Positions 1 through 10,930 of a DNA stretch of 64,000 nt are shown here, in pieces (positions within the stretch are counted from its first letter, which is position 1; every line of letters begins with the position of its first letter). A program made the position numbers and the translations under genes. Below the pieces are notes generated by a model that worked only from the letters and a program-made list of their open reading frames with translations, searched no databases and had not been told where the DNA came from. Source of the stretch: Wurfbainia villosa (Eukaryota; Streptophyta; Magnoliopsida; Zingiberales; Zingiberaceae); contig CM046006.1 in the NCBI GenBank assembly GCA_025175895.1, positions 64,500,288-64,564,287 of the forward strand, read 5' to 3'.

Positions 1-680
1 CCGAGGATGGCGGTCGGTGATGGGAGTGTCGCGAGCAGAGCGCTCGTAGCCGTGGCGATCGACCTCTTGGTCACCCGATCGTGATGGGCATCATCGGATC
101 GGTAGGTGATCCGTTGGAACTTGTCCAACGTGGATCTGGCCGTTGTGAGACAAGCAGAGCGATGGGCCTTTTAGCGTCATTGCTGTTATAAAAGGAGCTC
201 GAGTTGGAGGATTTCGCCAAGTCTTTTGTGAAGCTATTGGAGGGGAATTGCTGCTGCATTCCAGACCTTCAAGAGCCATCTAAAGCAAGCAACAAGCAAA
301 GGGTTCAAAGCAAGCGTTGTAAAGTGTTCTTTACGTCTATTTCGTATTTGTCTTTGTATTGCTTGTATTTCATTACTTAGTGTAATTTCTTGTGAGAGGT
401 TTCTCCACCTCCGACGTGTAGTCGAAAAGGAGTGTTATAGTTAGTGTCGTGCGCATAACTAGAGCTCGAGGAGCTCACCCGTGGAGTAGGAACCATTCGG
501 TTCCGAACCACGTATATCGTGTGTGTTTGCGTGTGCTTATTTGTTGTTAGTATTATTATTGTTATTCCGTTGCGCTAACGACATTCGTAGACAAGCAACG
601 CAAGAAGAATGAACGAATTACGACATCCAACGAACGAGGGCTATTCACCCCCCCTCTAGCCGGCCGATCGATCCCCTACA
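1..680 (+). mobile_element. 3' portion of a SIRE-type copia LTR, cut by the window edge
   Basis: It carries the landmarks of the other SIRE-type LTRs in this window: a TATA box (TATAAAAGG, 187-195), two hairpins (403-432 and 480-512), and the family end motif CTATTCACCCCCCCTCTAG at 641-659, with a terminal CTACA at 680. The stretch around 200-290 closely matches 62698-62790 in the LTR near the right end. No primer-binding site follows position 680, so this is a 3' LTR or a solo LTR rather than a 5' LTR. Its start lies outside the window. Confidence 0.85.
480..512 (+). other. Conserved LTR hairpin I (leader RNA structure candidate)
   Basis: The outer stem is CGTGG (480-484) with CCACG (508-512). 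The inner stem is GGAACC (489-494) with GGTTCC (499-504), closed by the loop ATTC. The internal loop is AGTA opposite GAA. The same architecture with different stem bases occurs in every other SIRE-type LTR of the window. A second hairpin (CTCC/GGAG and CGAC/GTCG, 403-432) lies 47 nt upstream. Confidence 0.7.
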
Positions 681-704
681 CTACTCACACATCTCTCAAG
701 TATT

Positions 705-1957
705 ATGTTTAATTTTAAAAAATATGGATTAACTAATAAAATATTTTTAATATTATTTGATAATGTTATCTTTAATAATATAAGTATTGATGAACTTAAA
801 TTCATTTGTTGGTATGTTATTGGTGATACTTTTTTTTTTCATATTCGCCGCGTATGTAATATTTTAAAATTATGTGTTGAAGTTAGATTAAAAATTTTAG
901 AAAATAAAATCAAACCAATTAAAATTTATATTTCTTATTTATAATTACATTCCAATATAATGAAATAATGGGATACATTTTATAAATTAATGGAATGAGA
1001 CCTAAAAAAATTTCATGCGATGTACTAACATATTATAATTTAACATACTACAAGACTCATCTCAATATATATAATTACTATGTTCATTTTTTACATAACT
1101 TATTAATAATCCTAATATATATTGATTTTCACATCAATCAAATATATATAGTAATATTTGTAAAATTTTAAAAGTAATTAATGATCCAACCGAATAATTT
1201 TTTGATATTTATTATTTTACTTCTCATTTAATTATGATGAATTTTTATAACATAACTTTAATTTTAAATTAATATATTATGCATGAATTTTTATCTCCTT
1301 GTTTGTTAAAAAATGAAAGTGAAATGAGAAAACTATTTTTATAATATTTTTGATATTTATTTAGGTATATTTGATTAAGACTCAAGACTAAAGTTTTATT
1401 TTTTACATGAAATATTAGTTATGCATTATAATGTTTCAATTTCATTAAAAGATTATTCTTTTTCTGATTCTGCTAATATTGAACAAAATATATGAAATTT
1501 AAAATATTATTAGTAGTAGCTCAATACTTACAAAAGCATAACTTTTATTAAAAGAATGAATGAAACATTCATGAGGATCTTTAAGTTCCACTAACTTGAG
1601 CATTAATCTTTTATAGCTTCTTTTGATCTTAGCAAAATAGATAACTAAGTAGATTTTGATATTTTATAGTAGTAGTCACAGAAAACTCAAAGTTTCCCAT
1701 CCTCTCTATCATAATAAAAGAAATTCTATCTTGTCCAATATCAATCATTGTCGTAGAATAGATGTTTAATTCTGAAGATAATATATTGGATGAACAACGA
1801 TCTACTTTCTCTCTTGATTCTTTGGAAGTACAAGCATTACTTGATAATTGAACCAGAGCTGAAAAAAAAAGAAATACAACTTTTTAAGGACGATGTAGAA
1901 AAAATTGATAGCGAAGGAACAACTAGAACTACGAGATTGGAAAATGAAAGTGAGTAA
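705..1957 (+). pseudogene. Decayed hAT-superfamily transposase (C-terminal half)
   Basis: This is a cut-and-paste transposase remnant of the Ac/RICESLEEPER type, no longer functional. 705-944 reads as a DNA-binding-side core segment with the family signatures LFDNVIFNN (cf. the DNASNN block) and FFHIRRVCNILKLCVE (cf. the FHxRCxxHILNL block). Further diverged pieces follow: FYNITLILN near 1240, a segment like the DPRFKLYFL block near 1375-1410, and around 1765-1860 the C-terminal dimerisation region with ILDEQRSTFSLDSLEVQALL. Several stops and frame changes separate these pieces. The N-terminal part is missing, apparently cut off by the LTR ending at 680. Assignment rests on recalled hAT motifs rather than an alignment. 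Confidence 0.7.
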
Positions 1958-2043
1958 TAATATCATTTCCTAGAGTAACAAGAGTAAAAAAAAAAGTAAG
2001 TGATTATGTGGGCTTTGATTTTTCTATACCCTAAGAGAATACA

Positions 2044-3088
2044 TGTTGGATCGATGTGGTTCGCTAGAGGGGGGGTGAATAGCGAAACAAAACTTTTACG
2101 AAATCGTTCTTTGAAAGTCGAATAGATAATTTGCAGCGGAAATAAAAACAATAAATAAAAGAGACAATTCTTTTTACTTGGTTCGTAGCCTTCGGCTACT
2201 ACTCCAAGGCCCTAGTGGTCCTTGACCACGCACGGAGGGCAAAATACTAAACGAACTCCTTGTTGGAGATAGGAGTTAATCGATACAAGGACAAAACTTG
2301 AGGTAGAGGGACACTCCCCCTCTCCTCATTATGATAGAAAAAGAGCTTCGAAAAAGTAAATGAACAACGAATAAATCTAAAACCGACGTACAAAAACTAA
2401 AAGAAAATTAAACCTAGCGTCGGAGAAGAAGAACTTCGTTGTCGGAGAGTTGTAGCTTTGCGGAGGCTCTTGGAAGCTTAGAATTGATGATGAAACTCTA
2501 GGATTGGCCCTCCTTTTATAGCCTTTGAGCCCCTTTTCGAGAGGAACCCTAGTCAATCACAATTGAGCACCAATCTCCTTGAAATGGGGTGATAAGCCTT
2601 GACTCCTCGAAGCTGATCATTGACCATCGATCGGTCGATGGCCATCATCACGATCGATGGCGGATCGCCGAATGTCGATCGTGCCGATCGCTTGACGAGT
2701 CCTCCAAGCAGAAAACATTATTCGACGGCCTTCGACTGTCCGATCTCGACCTAGACCATCGATGGGATGTCTTTGGTCGGATCTACGCTTAAGACCATCC
2801 CCGTAAGGAGGATACGACCTCACTTATGCTCGCACACACGAGCTTACCTCGATACTTACCATGTCGCTTTTGCTTCTGGCCTTCCACTCGATTCCTTCGG
2901 CTCCCTCCGAAGTCACTTGAGTGTCGCCCGACCACCCGGCTTCTTCCGGGTGTCGCTAGCCTTCAGCTCCAGCTTTAGCAATCTTCTGCACACTCGATTC
3001 AGCTCGTGAGATAACGACATGAGCTTAACTTTGTATCGTTTGTTATAATCAAAACTCAGATTCGACCTAGGTGCCTACTGCACCAACA
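2044..3088 (-). repeat. 3' LTR of SIRE-A
   Basis: Bounded by TGTTGG and CCAACA. On the minus strand it has a TATA box at 2520-2512. A GATCGATC-rich patch lies at 2620-2700. About 60 bp present in the 5' LTR (around 10100-10190) is missing here. The ATG-started open frame at 2767-3009 lies within the LTR, recurs in the other LTR at 10254, and is not a gene. Confidence 0.92.
2177..2208 (-). other. Conserved LTR hairpin I, SIRE-A 3' LTR
   Basis: Read on the minus strand, the outer stem is CTTGG/CCAAG and the inner stem is GTAGCC/GGCTAC with a GAA loop. The internal loop AGTA opposite GAA is retained. Both stems differ from the other LTRs by paired changes. Confidence 0.7.
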
Positions 3089-4006
3089 ATCTCCCCCTTT
3101 TTGATTTATGGCAAACCCACATACAAAGTTAAGTAAATAGCAAGCATGAAGAATAATGTGCATTAGAAACAAACAAAAAATAAAGAAGATTAAGTTGGAT
3201 TAGTAAAAAATTTCTTCAAGTACTCCCCCTTGAGGAAACCTCCCCCTTGACCGAGGGTGAGTCTTGAAGAAAGACCTTAATCCTCCCCTTGAGGGTTGCT
3301 TTAAGTAATTACTTAAAGTTGGCCTTAGTAAAACGTTTAAGTTAAGAGTTCTTCTTAACTTGGCCCTTTCTCCCCCTTAAGTAAAACATTAAAAATAAGT
3401 AAAACGTTGATGGCACAAATAAGTTTAAGTTAAGAATTCTCTTAACTTGGCCTTTAATAAGTTTTCAAAACTTAAAGTTAACTTTTGGTATAAAGTAAGA
3501 GTTAAACCAAATTTGACCCCTTAACTTTGGCCTTTTTCTCCCCCTTTTGCTATATATCGAAAAGAGTGAGGGTGTATGTGGAAAACAAAAATAAGTGTTA
3601 AATTTAAAGTCCAAGCATGTTCCACATTATTTTGAAAATAATATACTGAAAATAAGTTCATCTATAAAATGTTCGACTCATATCTGGCTTGATTGATATA
3701 AAAGATCAACCAGTCCTGGTCAGAGTCGGTTAGTATGTATGATTATACTCCGTGGTTCATGGCAATGCACTAGCTCTACATCTAGAACCAGGAGTAAGGT
3801 CCTAACATCTCACGCCCATCTACGTGGCTAAGTACACAAACACATTAGTCCTATGTGTTGTGAGATGTATTGGCTGCTTAAATCTATAGGTGCATGATAT
3901 CTAAGGTATGTCCTATACTAGTTCCTTAAAAAAAATGAAAATTAAGAAATAGTAGTAAGAAAATATAATTTGCAAGTTCCTATTCTACTACGCACATGCC
4001 CAATTT
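3089..4006 (-). other. Polypurine tract and 3' noncoding region of SIRE-A
   Basis: 3089-3105 is the complement of a purine run (ATCAAAAAGGGGGAGAT) directly next to the 3' LTR, the expected plus-strand primer of reverse transcription. The rest up to the RNase H end is noncoding, rich in further CTCCCCCTT tracts (for example 3221-3250, 3538-3545). A pair CATCTCAC-like/GTGAGATG at 3807-3870 recurs elsewhere in these elements. No envelope-like frame is visible. Confidence 0.75.
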
Positions 4007-7000
4007 TCATCTTAATAGACTAAATTCGGCTTCGGGTAGGGGTTTAGTAAATAGGTCTGCTAAGTTAGACTTTGATTCGACGTATTCGAGTTGTATGGCT
4101 CCGTTGGCCACATGTTCTCGAATGAAATGGTGTTTGACCTCTATATGTTTGGTCCTAGAGTGACATATCGGATTTTTTGTAAGATTAATTGAACTAATGT
4201 TATCTACGTGAAGTTTAGTATTTGTAAAGTCTAACTTAAAGTCGCGGAGAGTGTGCTTCATCCAAAGAAGCTGCGTAACACACTCACCCATCGCGATGTA
4301 TTCGGCTTCGATGGTAGATAAAGCAACACAAAGGTTGCTTCCATCGCACTAACTCACTAGACTCGAGCCAGAAGTTGACAACAACCACTGTACTTTTCTA
4401 TCGAGCTTACTACACGCATAGTCCGAATCGGAGTAGCCGTTAGTTCAACTCAGAGATCTAGGATACCAAATGACATTAAGTGTACCCTTTAGATATCTAA
4501 GGATACGCTTGACTAGAGTTAGGTGAGACTCCTTGCACGTTTGAAACCTTGCGCACATACTCACCGCAAATAAGATATCGTGCCTGGCTTGCGCTAAGTA
4601 AAGGAGACTCCCTATTATGCTCCTATAGTATTTTAAATCAATTTGGTTTCCAATTACTTCTTCTATATTAACATTAGTTGTCATTGGGGTATTAATAATT
4701 TTAGCTTCTTGCATTCCAAAGCGTTTAATTAATTCCCTAGTATATTTGTGTTGATGTAGGTATATTCCATCTTTAGTTTGTTTAATTTGTAATCCTAAGA
4801 AGAAACTTAATTCGCCTACTAGATTCATTTCAAATTCGCTTTCCATAAGTGAAATAAACTCATTTAGTAGGATTGAGTTGGTGGTTCCGAAAATAATATC
4901 AACTACGTAGATTTAGGCTATGAATATGTCTTTACCTAAGGTTTTTACGAAAAGGGTTGGGTCAGCTACACCTTGGTTAAAGCCTTTGGACTTAAGATGA
5001 ATCGAAAGTCTTTCGTACCAAGCTCGTGGAGCTTGTTTAAGTCCATAAAGCGCTTTCTTTAATCTAAGGACATGATCGGGTTTGTCTAAACTTTCGAAAC
5101 CGGGGGTTGACTAACGTAAACTTCTTCTTTAATGTATCCATTTAAGAATGCAGATTTCACATCCATTTGAAACAATTTAAATCCTCGATGTGCTGCATAT
5201 GCTAATAGCATTCGAATGGACTCTAATCTAGCTACTGGGGCATAGGTCTCGTCGTAATCTAAACTTTCAACTTGACTAAACCCTTTAGCAACTAGTCTAG
5301 CTTTATTTCTAACTACTTCACCTTTATCATCAATTTTATTTCTAAACACCCACCTTGTTCCAATGATTGTTTTATCTTTAGGTGGTGGTACTAATTCCCA
5401 TACTTCGTTCCTAGTGAATTGAGCCAACTCTTCTTGCATTGCAATAATCCAATCAGGATCAAGAAGAGCTTGGTCAATAGTTTTGGGTTCAATTTTAGAA
5501 ATCAAAGATATTTGACTAAGGTTTCTGTATGAGGCTCTAGTTCAAACTCCTAGACTTGGATCACCTATCACTTGGTCGATAGGATGATTTGTTTGAGTCC
5601 TAGTTGGATTTGGGTTTGAGTCTACAACTTGATCCATAGGATTACTCGTTTGAGTTCTAGTTTGGTTGGAGTCATCTATCACTTGGTCGATAGAGTGACT
5701 TGGTTGACTTAGGTTAGGATTAACACTAGACCTGATTTCCGGATCAGAGTTAGGTCTAGTATGAGTCGGCTCGCTAATTGGGGTTGCCGGGGGTTTTGTA
5801 GGTTCATGTCCTTCATCAAACACTACATTGATAGTCTCCTTGACTCTAAGGGTGTCGTGGTTATATACTCTATAAGCTCTGCTTGTAGTCGAGTATCCTA
5901 GAAAGATTCCGATCGTGGTTTTGGATGTAAATTTCCCTAGGTAATCCAGTGTTTAGGATATGTACCTTACACTCAAATACCCTAAAGTACTTGATGTTAG
6001 GTATTTTATCGTGATAAATCTCGTATGAGGTCTTAAGGTGCCTCTTTACCATAAGGATTCTATTTTGGACATAGCATGTCGTACTCACGGCTTCCGCCCA
6101 AAACCTATCGGGTAGGTTATACTCATTAAGAATTGTCCTAGCGGCTTCTTGTAGGGTTCTATTTTTGCGTTCTACTAGGCCATTTTGTTGTGGAGTTCTA
6201 GGGCAAGAGAACTCATGGTGGTATCCATTTAGGTTACAGAATTCTGTAAACCTATGGTTTTCGAATTCACCACCATGATCAGTCCTAAGTCTTTTGATTT
6301 TAATGCTTTGTTGATTTTCTATTAACTTAAATAGATTGATTAATTGATCTAAGGTATCACTTTTGTGTTTGATGAACCTAACCCAAGTAAATCTAGAATA
6401 GTCATCAATTATGACTAAGCATAATTTACTTCCGTTAAGTGACTTAGCTCCATGTGAATCAAATAGATCCATGTGTAGGAGCTCAAACACACTTTTGGTT
6501 CGTTCTTGACTAGTTAGTTGATGTTGTGTCCTAGATTGTTTACCTTGTTGACAAGCATTACATATTTTATTATCCAAGTTATTGAGGTTAGGCAAACCTC
6601 TAACTAAGTCACTCTGACTCATCTTGTGGATGAGTCTTGGGTGTGAGTGACCGAGTTGTCGGTGCCACAACCATGATTCCTCTTGCCGTGTCATAAGACA
6701 CTTAGTTGAGGAGTTAGTTAAGTTAATAGTGTAAATGTTGTTATTTCTAGTTCCCTTAAGAATTGTTTTAGAGGTTTCGTTTGTATTAATTACGCATTCG
6801 TTTTCTAGAAATATGACCTTATAGTTATTATCACACAATTGGCTTACACTAAGAAGATTATATTGAAAATTTTCTACTAATAAAACGTTTTGAATGACAA
6901 AATTTGAGTTAAGCTCAATATCACCTGATCCGATGATTTTGAGCTTGCCGTTATTTCCGAAGGCTACCGATCCTTGTCGTTTGAATCGAAACTTCGAAAA

Positions 7001-7048
7001 CTTGAGTTGATCCCCGATCATGTGTCGGGAGCAACCACTGTCCAACAT
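4007..7048 (-). pseudogene. Broken copia pol: protease, integrase, RT, RNase H (SIRE-A)
   Basis: This is the polyprotein that processes gag, integrates the cDNA and copies the RNA. 7048-5870 opens with the aspartic protease motif LDSGCSRHM. It continues with the pre-integrase zinc region (WLWHRQLGH...CNAC) and the integrase core (HMDLFD, VIIDDYSR, RTDHGGEF). 5505-5086 is the RT N-terminal half (WVFRNKI, ARLVAKGF, QMDVKSAFLNG). 4846-4445 is the RT C-terminal part. 4291-4007 is the RNase H end with HSRTKHIEVKHHFIR and NLADLFTKPL. The RT catalytic box YVDD reads YVVD (4909-4898), preceded by a stop (4915-4913). Frameshifts separate the blocks, so no active polyprotein is possible. Confidence 0.9.
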
Positions 7049-7612
7049 CCATTGATCCTACATGCAAGGTAGTTGGATCGGATATTGGATTTATTAAAAA
7101 TTGGTTGAAAATTTATTAACCTAAATCATCTCACCCATGTCTACATGATCAAATATGTTAATCCTATATGTTCTTGTGAGATGACTTCCAATTTTAGTTG
7201 AATTAAATTTAATGACTTAAACACTTGTCAACCTTGCGTTAGATTCGGATTTGACCTTAGGTTCATCAAGTCACCTTTTCAAGATCATGGCTTTCAGGTC
7301 GTGGCGAGGCACAGAGGCCTTCTTTGATCGGAACAACGACCACTTCCTTAGACAAAGCCATTTTCAAGAAAATAGAGACTTGACTCACCTAAGACCACTT
7401 CCTGGTCTAACTAGTCTAGGATACGGCGAGGTAGCTTCAGCTAGTTTCGCTCGGTCAAGTGCACCGACTAGATACGCCTGAATACACAAGACTCTGCTTT
7501 CCTAGCGTACTATCATCTCGCCGCGTCCTGGTACTATGTTATCAAGTATTGACGAGTTATAGTCCTATCTAACCATTCTAAAAAGAAAAATAAAAACCTA
7601 AGCATGCAATTT
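7049..7612 (-). other. Noncoding block between gag and protease in SIRE-A
   Basis: About 560 bp without a frame where the sister element SIRE-B has gag running almost directly into protease. It contains a CATCTCAC...GTGAGATG pair (about 7128-7183) like the one in the 3' noncoding regions of these elements. A GC-richer part at 7250-7480 is unrecognised. It is either an insertion or a rearranged copy of 3' noncoding sequence. Confidence 0.5.
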
Positions 7613-9265
7613 CTAAGTTAAAACACAAACAAATTTCGTACTAGCTCCCCCTGGACCGTTGAATTGATTCGGTCTCTCCACATAGTGGATTTGGTCCTTG
7701 GGAACCCAGTACTGGTTTGATCCTAAGTTTGAAATCAAGGTGGTCTTAGGGACCCATGCTTGGACACGTTTTTTATGTCTACTTACGATTGACATATACG
7801 ACTTATTGGTCGTGTTTGAGCTAAACCCTAGCCCGGCCTTGTTGTACACGGCCCTTTGCGATCCAAGTAGGAGGTCAAGTCCTTTGGATCCCAAAGTAAA
7901 CCTTTCCAACGTATTCCTAAGATCTTCGACTTGACTCTTCAAGAGTGAGTTCTCAACTTCGAGTTTTTCAACCCGAGTTGAGTCCTTGTCTTGAACTCGA
8001 CTAGTCGAAGAGGTTAGGGAGACCTCGTGTTTGAGGAGTTTAACTTCCTCAACCAGGGTCTCGACCTTGGACTCGGATTTAGCTAACTTTTTATTTAAAA
8101 ACTTAATTGCACTATAAAGAGTAGTAATAAGAGACCGACTCACCTTGAGTGTATCTTTTGAACCGGATGCGTATCCGTGGCTCGTCTTGAATAGTGCTTC
8201 GCAGTCCGACTCGTCTTCGGTTTCCGATTCAAGTTCCGATTCCGACTCCATCTCCAATTCCACCGGTTTAGCCATGAGGACTCGATCGTTATCTTCTTCC
8301 TCGGAAGCTTCTTCCAAAGTAGCGTTAAGTGCCTTTTTGTGTTTTGGTGCCTTGCTCTTGAGTTTTGGGCATTCGGACTTAATGTGTCCAAACCTGTTGC
8401 ATTCATAACATCTTATGTTTGAACTTTTAGGCTTACCTTCGTTGGGTCGAGTGACGGCTCATTTTCGGCCCTTGACTATCCTCCGAACTAGGTTGACTAG
8501 TTCGGCCTCCATTTCCGAGTCGACCTTCGAATCCGACTCATTCTCTTCTTCCTTCGGGGGTGGCTTGCTTGCGGTTTTCTTCCTCGAACCTGCAAAAAGT
8601 GTTATACCCTTCTCGGGTTCCGAGTTAGACTGCTCATGAAGTTCGAAATCAGAAAAGAGTTCATCTAACCTAAGTTTAGAAAGATCCTTGGAGACCTTGT
8701 AGGCATCGACCATGGATGCCCACAAGGTAGTCCTCGGAAAAGAGTTTAGAACATACCTTATAAGGTCGCGGTTTTCGACCTTTTGCCCGATTACGTGTAG
8801 GTTGTTGACTATGTCTTGGACACGGGCGTGGAGTTGCGTCGCGGACTCGTGTTCCTGCATTTTTAGGTTATAAAGTTTATTGAATAGAAGATCACGCTTA
8901 CATACCTTGGCTTCTTCGGTCCCTTCGTGTAGCTCCACTAGTTTTGTGCAAAGGTCCTTTGCGCTTATGAAGGGGCCGACGCGATTTAGCTCTTCCTTGG
9001 ACAAGCCGCATTGGAGGATTTGTGTTGCCTTGGCGTCGGCTTTGACTTGTTTTTTTATCGCAATGGTCCATTGGTCATAATCCAAGGATTCACCCACTTC
9101 GTTAGTCGGAAGTGTGAATCCCGTTTGGATTATGATCCACATCTCGATTTGGGTTTTGAGAAAGCATTCCATCCGACCCTTCCAATAATGGAAGTCATCT
9201 CCGTTGTAAAACGGAGGTTGGACGGTGCTAAAACCCTCGAGATGGGCCATTAGAACAAAAGACAC
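7613..9265 (-). pseudogene. gag of SIRE-A with one premature stop
   Basis: This is the retroelement capsid/nucleocapsid protein. On the minus strand it starts at 9265, or more likely at the internal Met at 9250 (MAHLEGF). The N-terminal half holds the gag domain typical of plant copia (FHYWKGRMECFL near the start). A CCHC zinc knuckle (CYECNRFGHIKSEC) is encoded at 8410-8369. The tail at 8317-7613 is long, acidic and coiled-coil-like. One in-frame TGA at 8461-8459 sits in a Lys-Arg-rich stretch before the zinc knuckle and fits a CGA-to-TGA transition. The frame is otherwise continuous to 7613. The product would bind the element RNA in cytoplasmic particles if intact. Confidence 0.85.
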
Positions 9266-9453
9266 AAGGAGACGAAGACGAAGAAACTAGCAACGACAAA
9301 AACACACAAAAAAGTACCAAGACTCGCGTCTTGGATTAGTAGTGCGGGAGTAAAAGTAACAAAGCGAAATAAATCTGAAATAAATAGAATTAAAAAGAAA
9401 AAAAATCTGTAAAATGGCTAGATTGGTGGTTTCACCAAATCTTAGCAACCCCC

Positions 9454-9468
9454 GGCTCTGATACCAAT
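9454..9468 (-). other. Primer-binding site of SIRE-A
   Basis: On the minus strand it reads ATTGGTATCAGAGCC, directly after the 5' LTR. TGGTATCAGAGC is the usual plant copia site matching the 3' end of initiator tRNA-Met. Confidence 0.9.
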
Positions 9469-10575
9469 TGTTGGATCGATGCGGTTCGCTAGAGGGGGGG
9501 TGAATAGCGAAACAAAACTTTTACGAAATCATTCTTTGAAAGTCGAATAGATAATTTGCAGCGGAAATAAAAACAATAAATAAAAGAGACAATTCTTTTT
9601 ACTTGGTTTGTAGCCTTCGGCTACTACTCCAAGGCCCTAGTGGTCCTTGACCACGCACGGAGGGCAAAATACTAAACGAACTCCTCCTCATTGGAGGTAG
9701 GAGTTAATCGATACAAGGACAAAACTTGAGGTAGAGGGACACTCCCCCTCTCCTCGTTATGATAGAAAAAGAGCTTCGAAAAAGTAAATGAACAACGAAT
9801 AAATCTAAAATCGACGTACAAAAACTAAAAGAAAATTAAACCTAGCGTCGGAGAAGAAGAACTTCGTTGTCGGAGAGTTGTAGCTTTGCGGAGGCTCTTG
9901 GAAGCTTAGAATTTATGATGAAACCCTAGGATTGACCCTCCTTTTATAGCCTTGAGCCCCTTTTCGAGAGGAACCCTAGCCAATCACAATTGAGCACCAA
10001 TCTCCTTGAAATGGGGTGATAAGCCTTGACTCCTCAAAGCTGATCATTGACCATCACGATCGGTGATGGCGACATCACGATCGATGATGGCGATCATCGA
10101 TCGAATCTTGACCTCGAGCAATCGATGTTTGGACGACAATGAGTCCTCCAAGCCGGGCAATGATCGATACTAGCTGCAAGGCAAGGTTAGCTCAAAGAAA
10201 ACATTATTTCGACGGCCTTCGACCGTCCGATCTCGACCTAGACCATCGATGGGATGTCTTTGGTCGGATCTATGCTTAAGACCATCCCCGTAAGGAGGAT
10301 ACGACCTCACTTACGCTCGCACACACGAGCTTACCTCGATACTTACCATGTCACTTTTGCTTCCGGCCTTCCACTCGATTCCTTCGGCTCCCTCCGAAGT
10401 CACTCGAGTGTCGCCCGACCACCCGGCTTCTTTCGGGTATCGCTAGCCTTCAGCTCCAGCTTTAGCAATCTTCTGCACACTCGATTCAGCTCGTGAGATA
10501 ACGACATGAGCTTAACTTTGTATCGTTTGCTATAATCAAAACTCAGGTTCGACCTAGGTGCCTACTACACCAACA
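9469..10575 (-). repeat. 5' LTR of SIRE-A
   Basis: Bounded by TGTTGG and CAACA. The TATA box on the minus strand is at 9948-9940. Hairpin I is at 9602-9633. The family end motif is seen as its complement at 9489-9507. Compared with the 3' LTR it carries extra GATCGATG-type repeats at 10050-10190. Confidence 0.92.
9602..9633 (-). other. Conserved LTR hairpin I, SIRE-A 5' LTR
   Basis: Same stems as in the 3' LTR (CTTGG/CCAAG and GTAGCC/GGCTAC). The internal-loop GAA has changed to AAA here, the only departure from the constant loop in the window. Confidence 0.65.
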
Positions 10576-10621
10576 ATACATAGAAAACTTAAATAAGATG
10601 TAAGCGATTTTTATTTTTATT

Positions 10622-10625
<4 letters not shown>

Positions 10626-10677
<52 letters not shown>
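10626..10677. repeat. (TA)n microsatellite
   Basis: An uninterrupted TA run of about 25 units. The following 10680-10930 holds inverted-looking segments (GATGGATAGTGG... and GACGGTGGATAATG) that could be a small MITE, but no clear terminal repeats were found. Confidence 0.9.
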
Positions 10678-10678
<1 letters not shown>

Positions 10679-10930
10679 CATCTCTATTATTCATCGTGCG
10701 ATCCTCTAGGGTTCAAGAATTGGGCTATAATGCTTACCCAATCAGACGATGGATAGTGGATGTGCTTACGGGTATATATCTTATACGATTCATCCGTGAG
10801 CACTTCTATTATCCATCATCCAATCGGGTGCGTACTATAGCTCAATCTTTAAACCCTAAGAGATTAGACGGTGGATAATGAAGGTACTTAGGGGTGCTCA
10901 CGAATGAGCCATGTAGAATAATATATATAT

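Larger units (their letters stand above)
2039..10580 (-). mobile_element. Complete SIRE-like Ty1-copia retrotransposon (element SIRE-A)
   Basis: The element runs on the minus strand from a 5' LTR at 9469-10575 to a 3' LTR at 2044-3088. It is flanked by the identical 5-bp target-site duplication ATACA (2039-2043 and 10576-10580). Order on the minus strand: LTR, primer-binding site, gag, protease, integrase, reverse transcriptase, RNase H, polypurine tract, LTR. Integrase before RT defines Ty1-copia. The long gag with an acidic tail and the LTR end motif fit the SIRE/Maximus lineage. The two LTRs differ in length (1045 against 1107 bp) and by substitutions, and the coding region is broken, so the insertion is not young. 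Confidence 0.93.

Noticed and set aside
2767..3009. 80-residue frame repeated at 10254-10496
   Set aside because: Located in both LTRs of SIRE-A. Its conservation reflects LTR identity, not selection on a protein.
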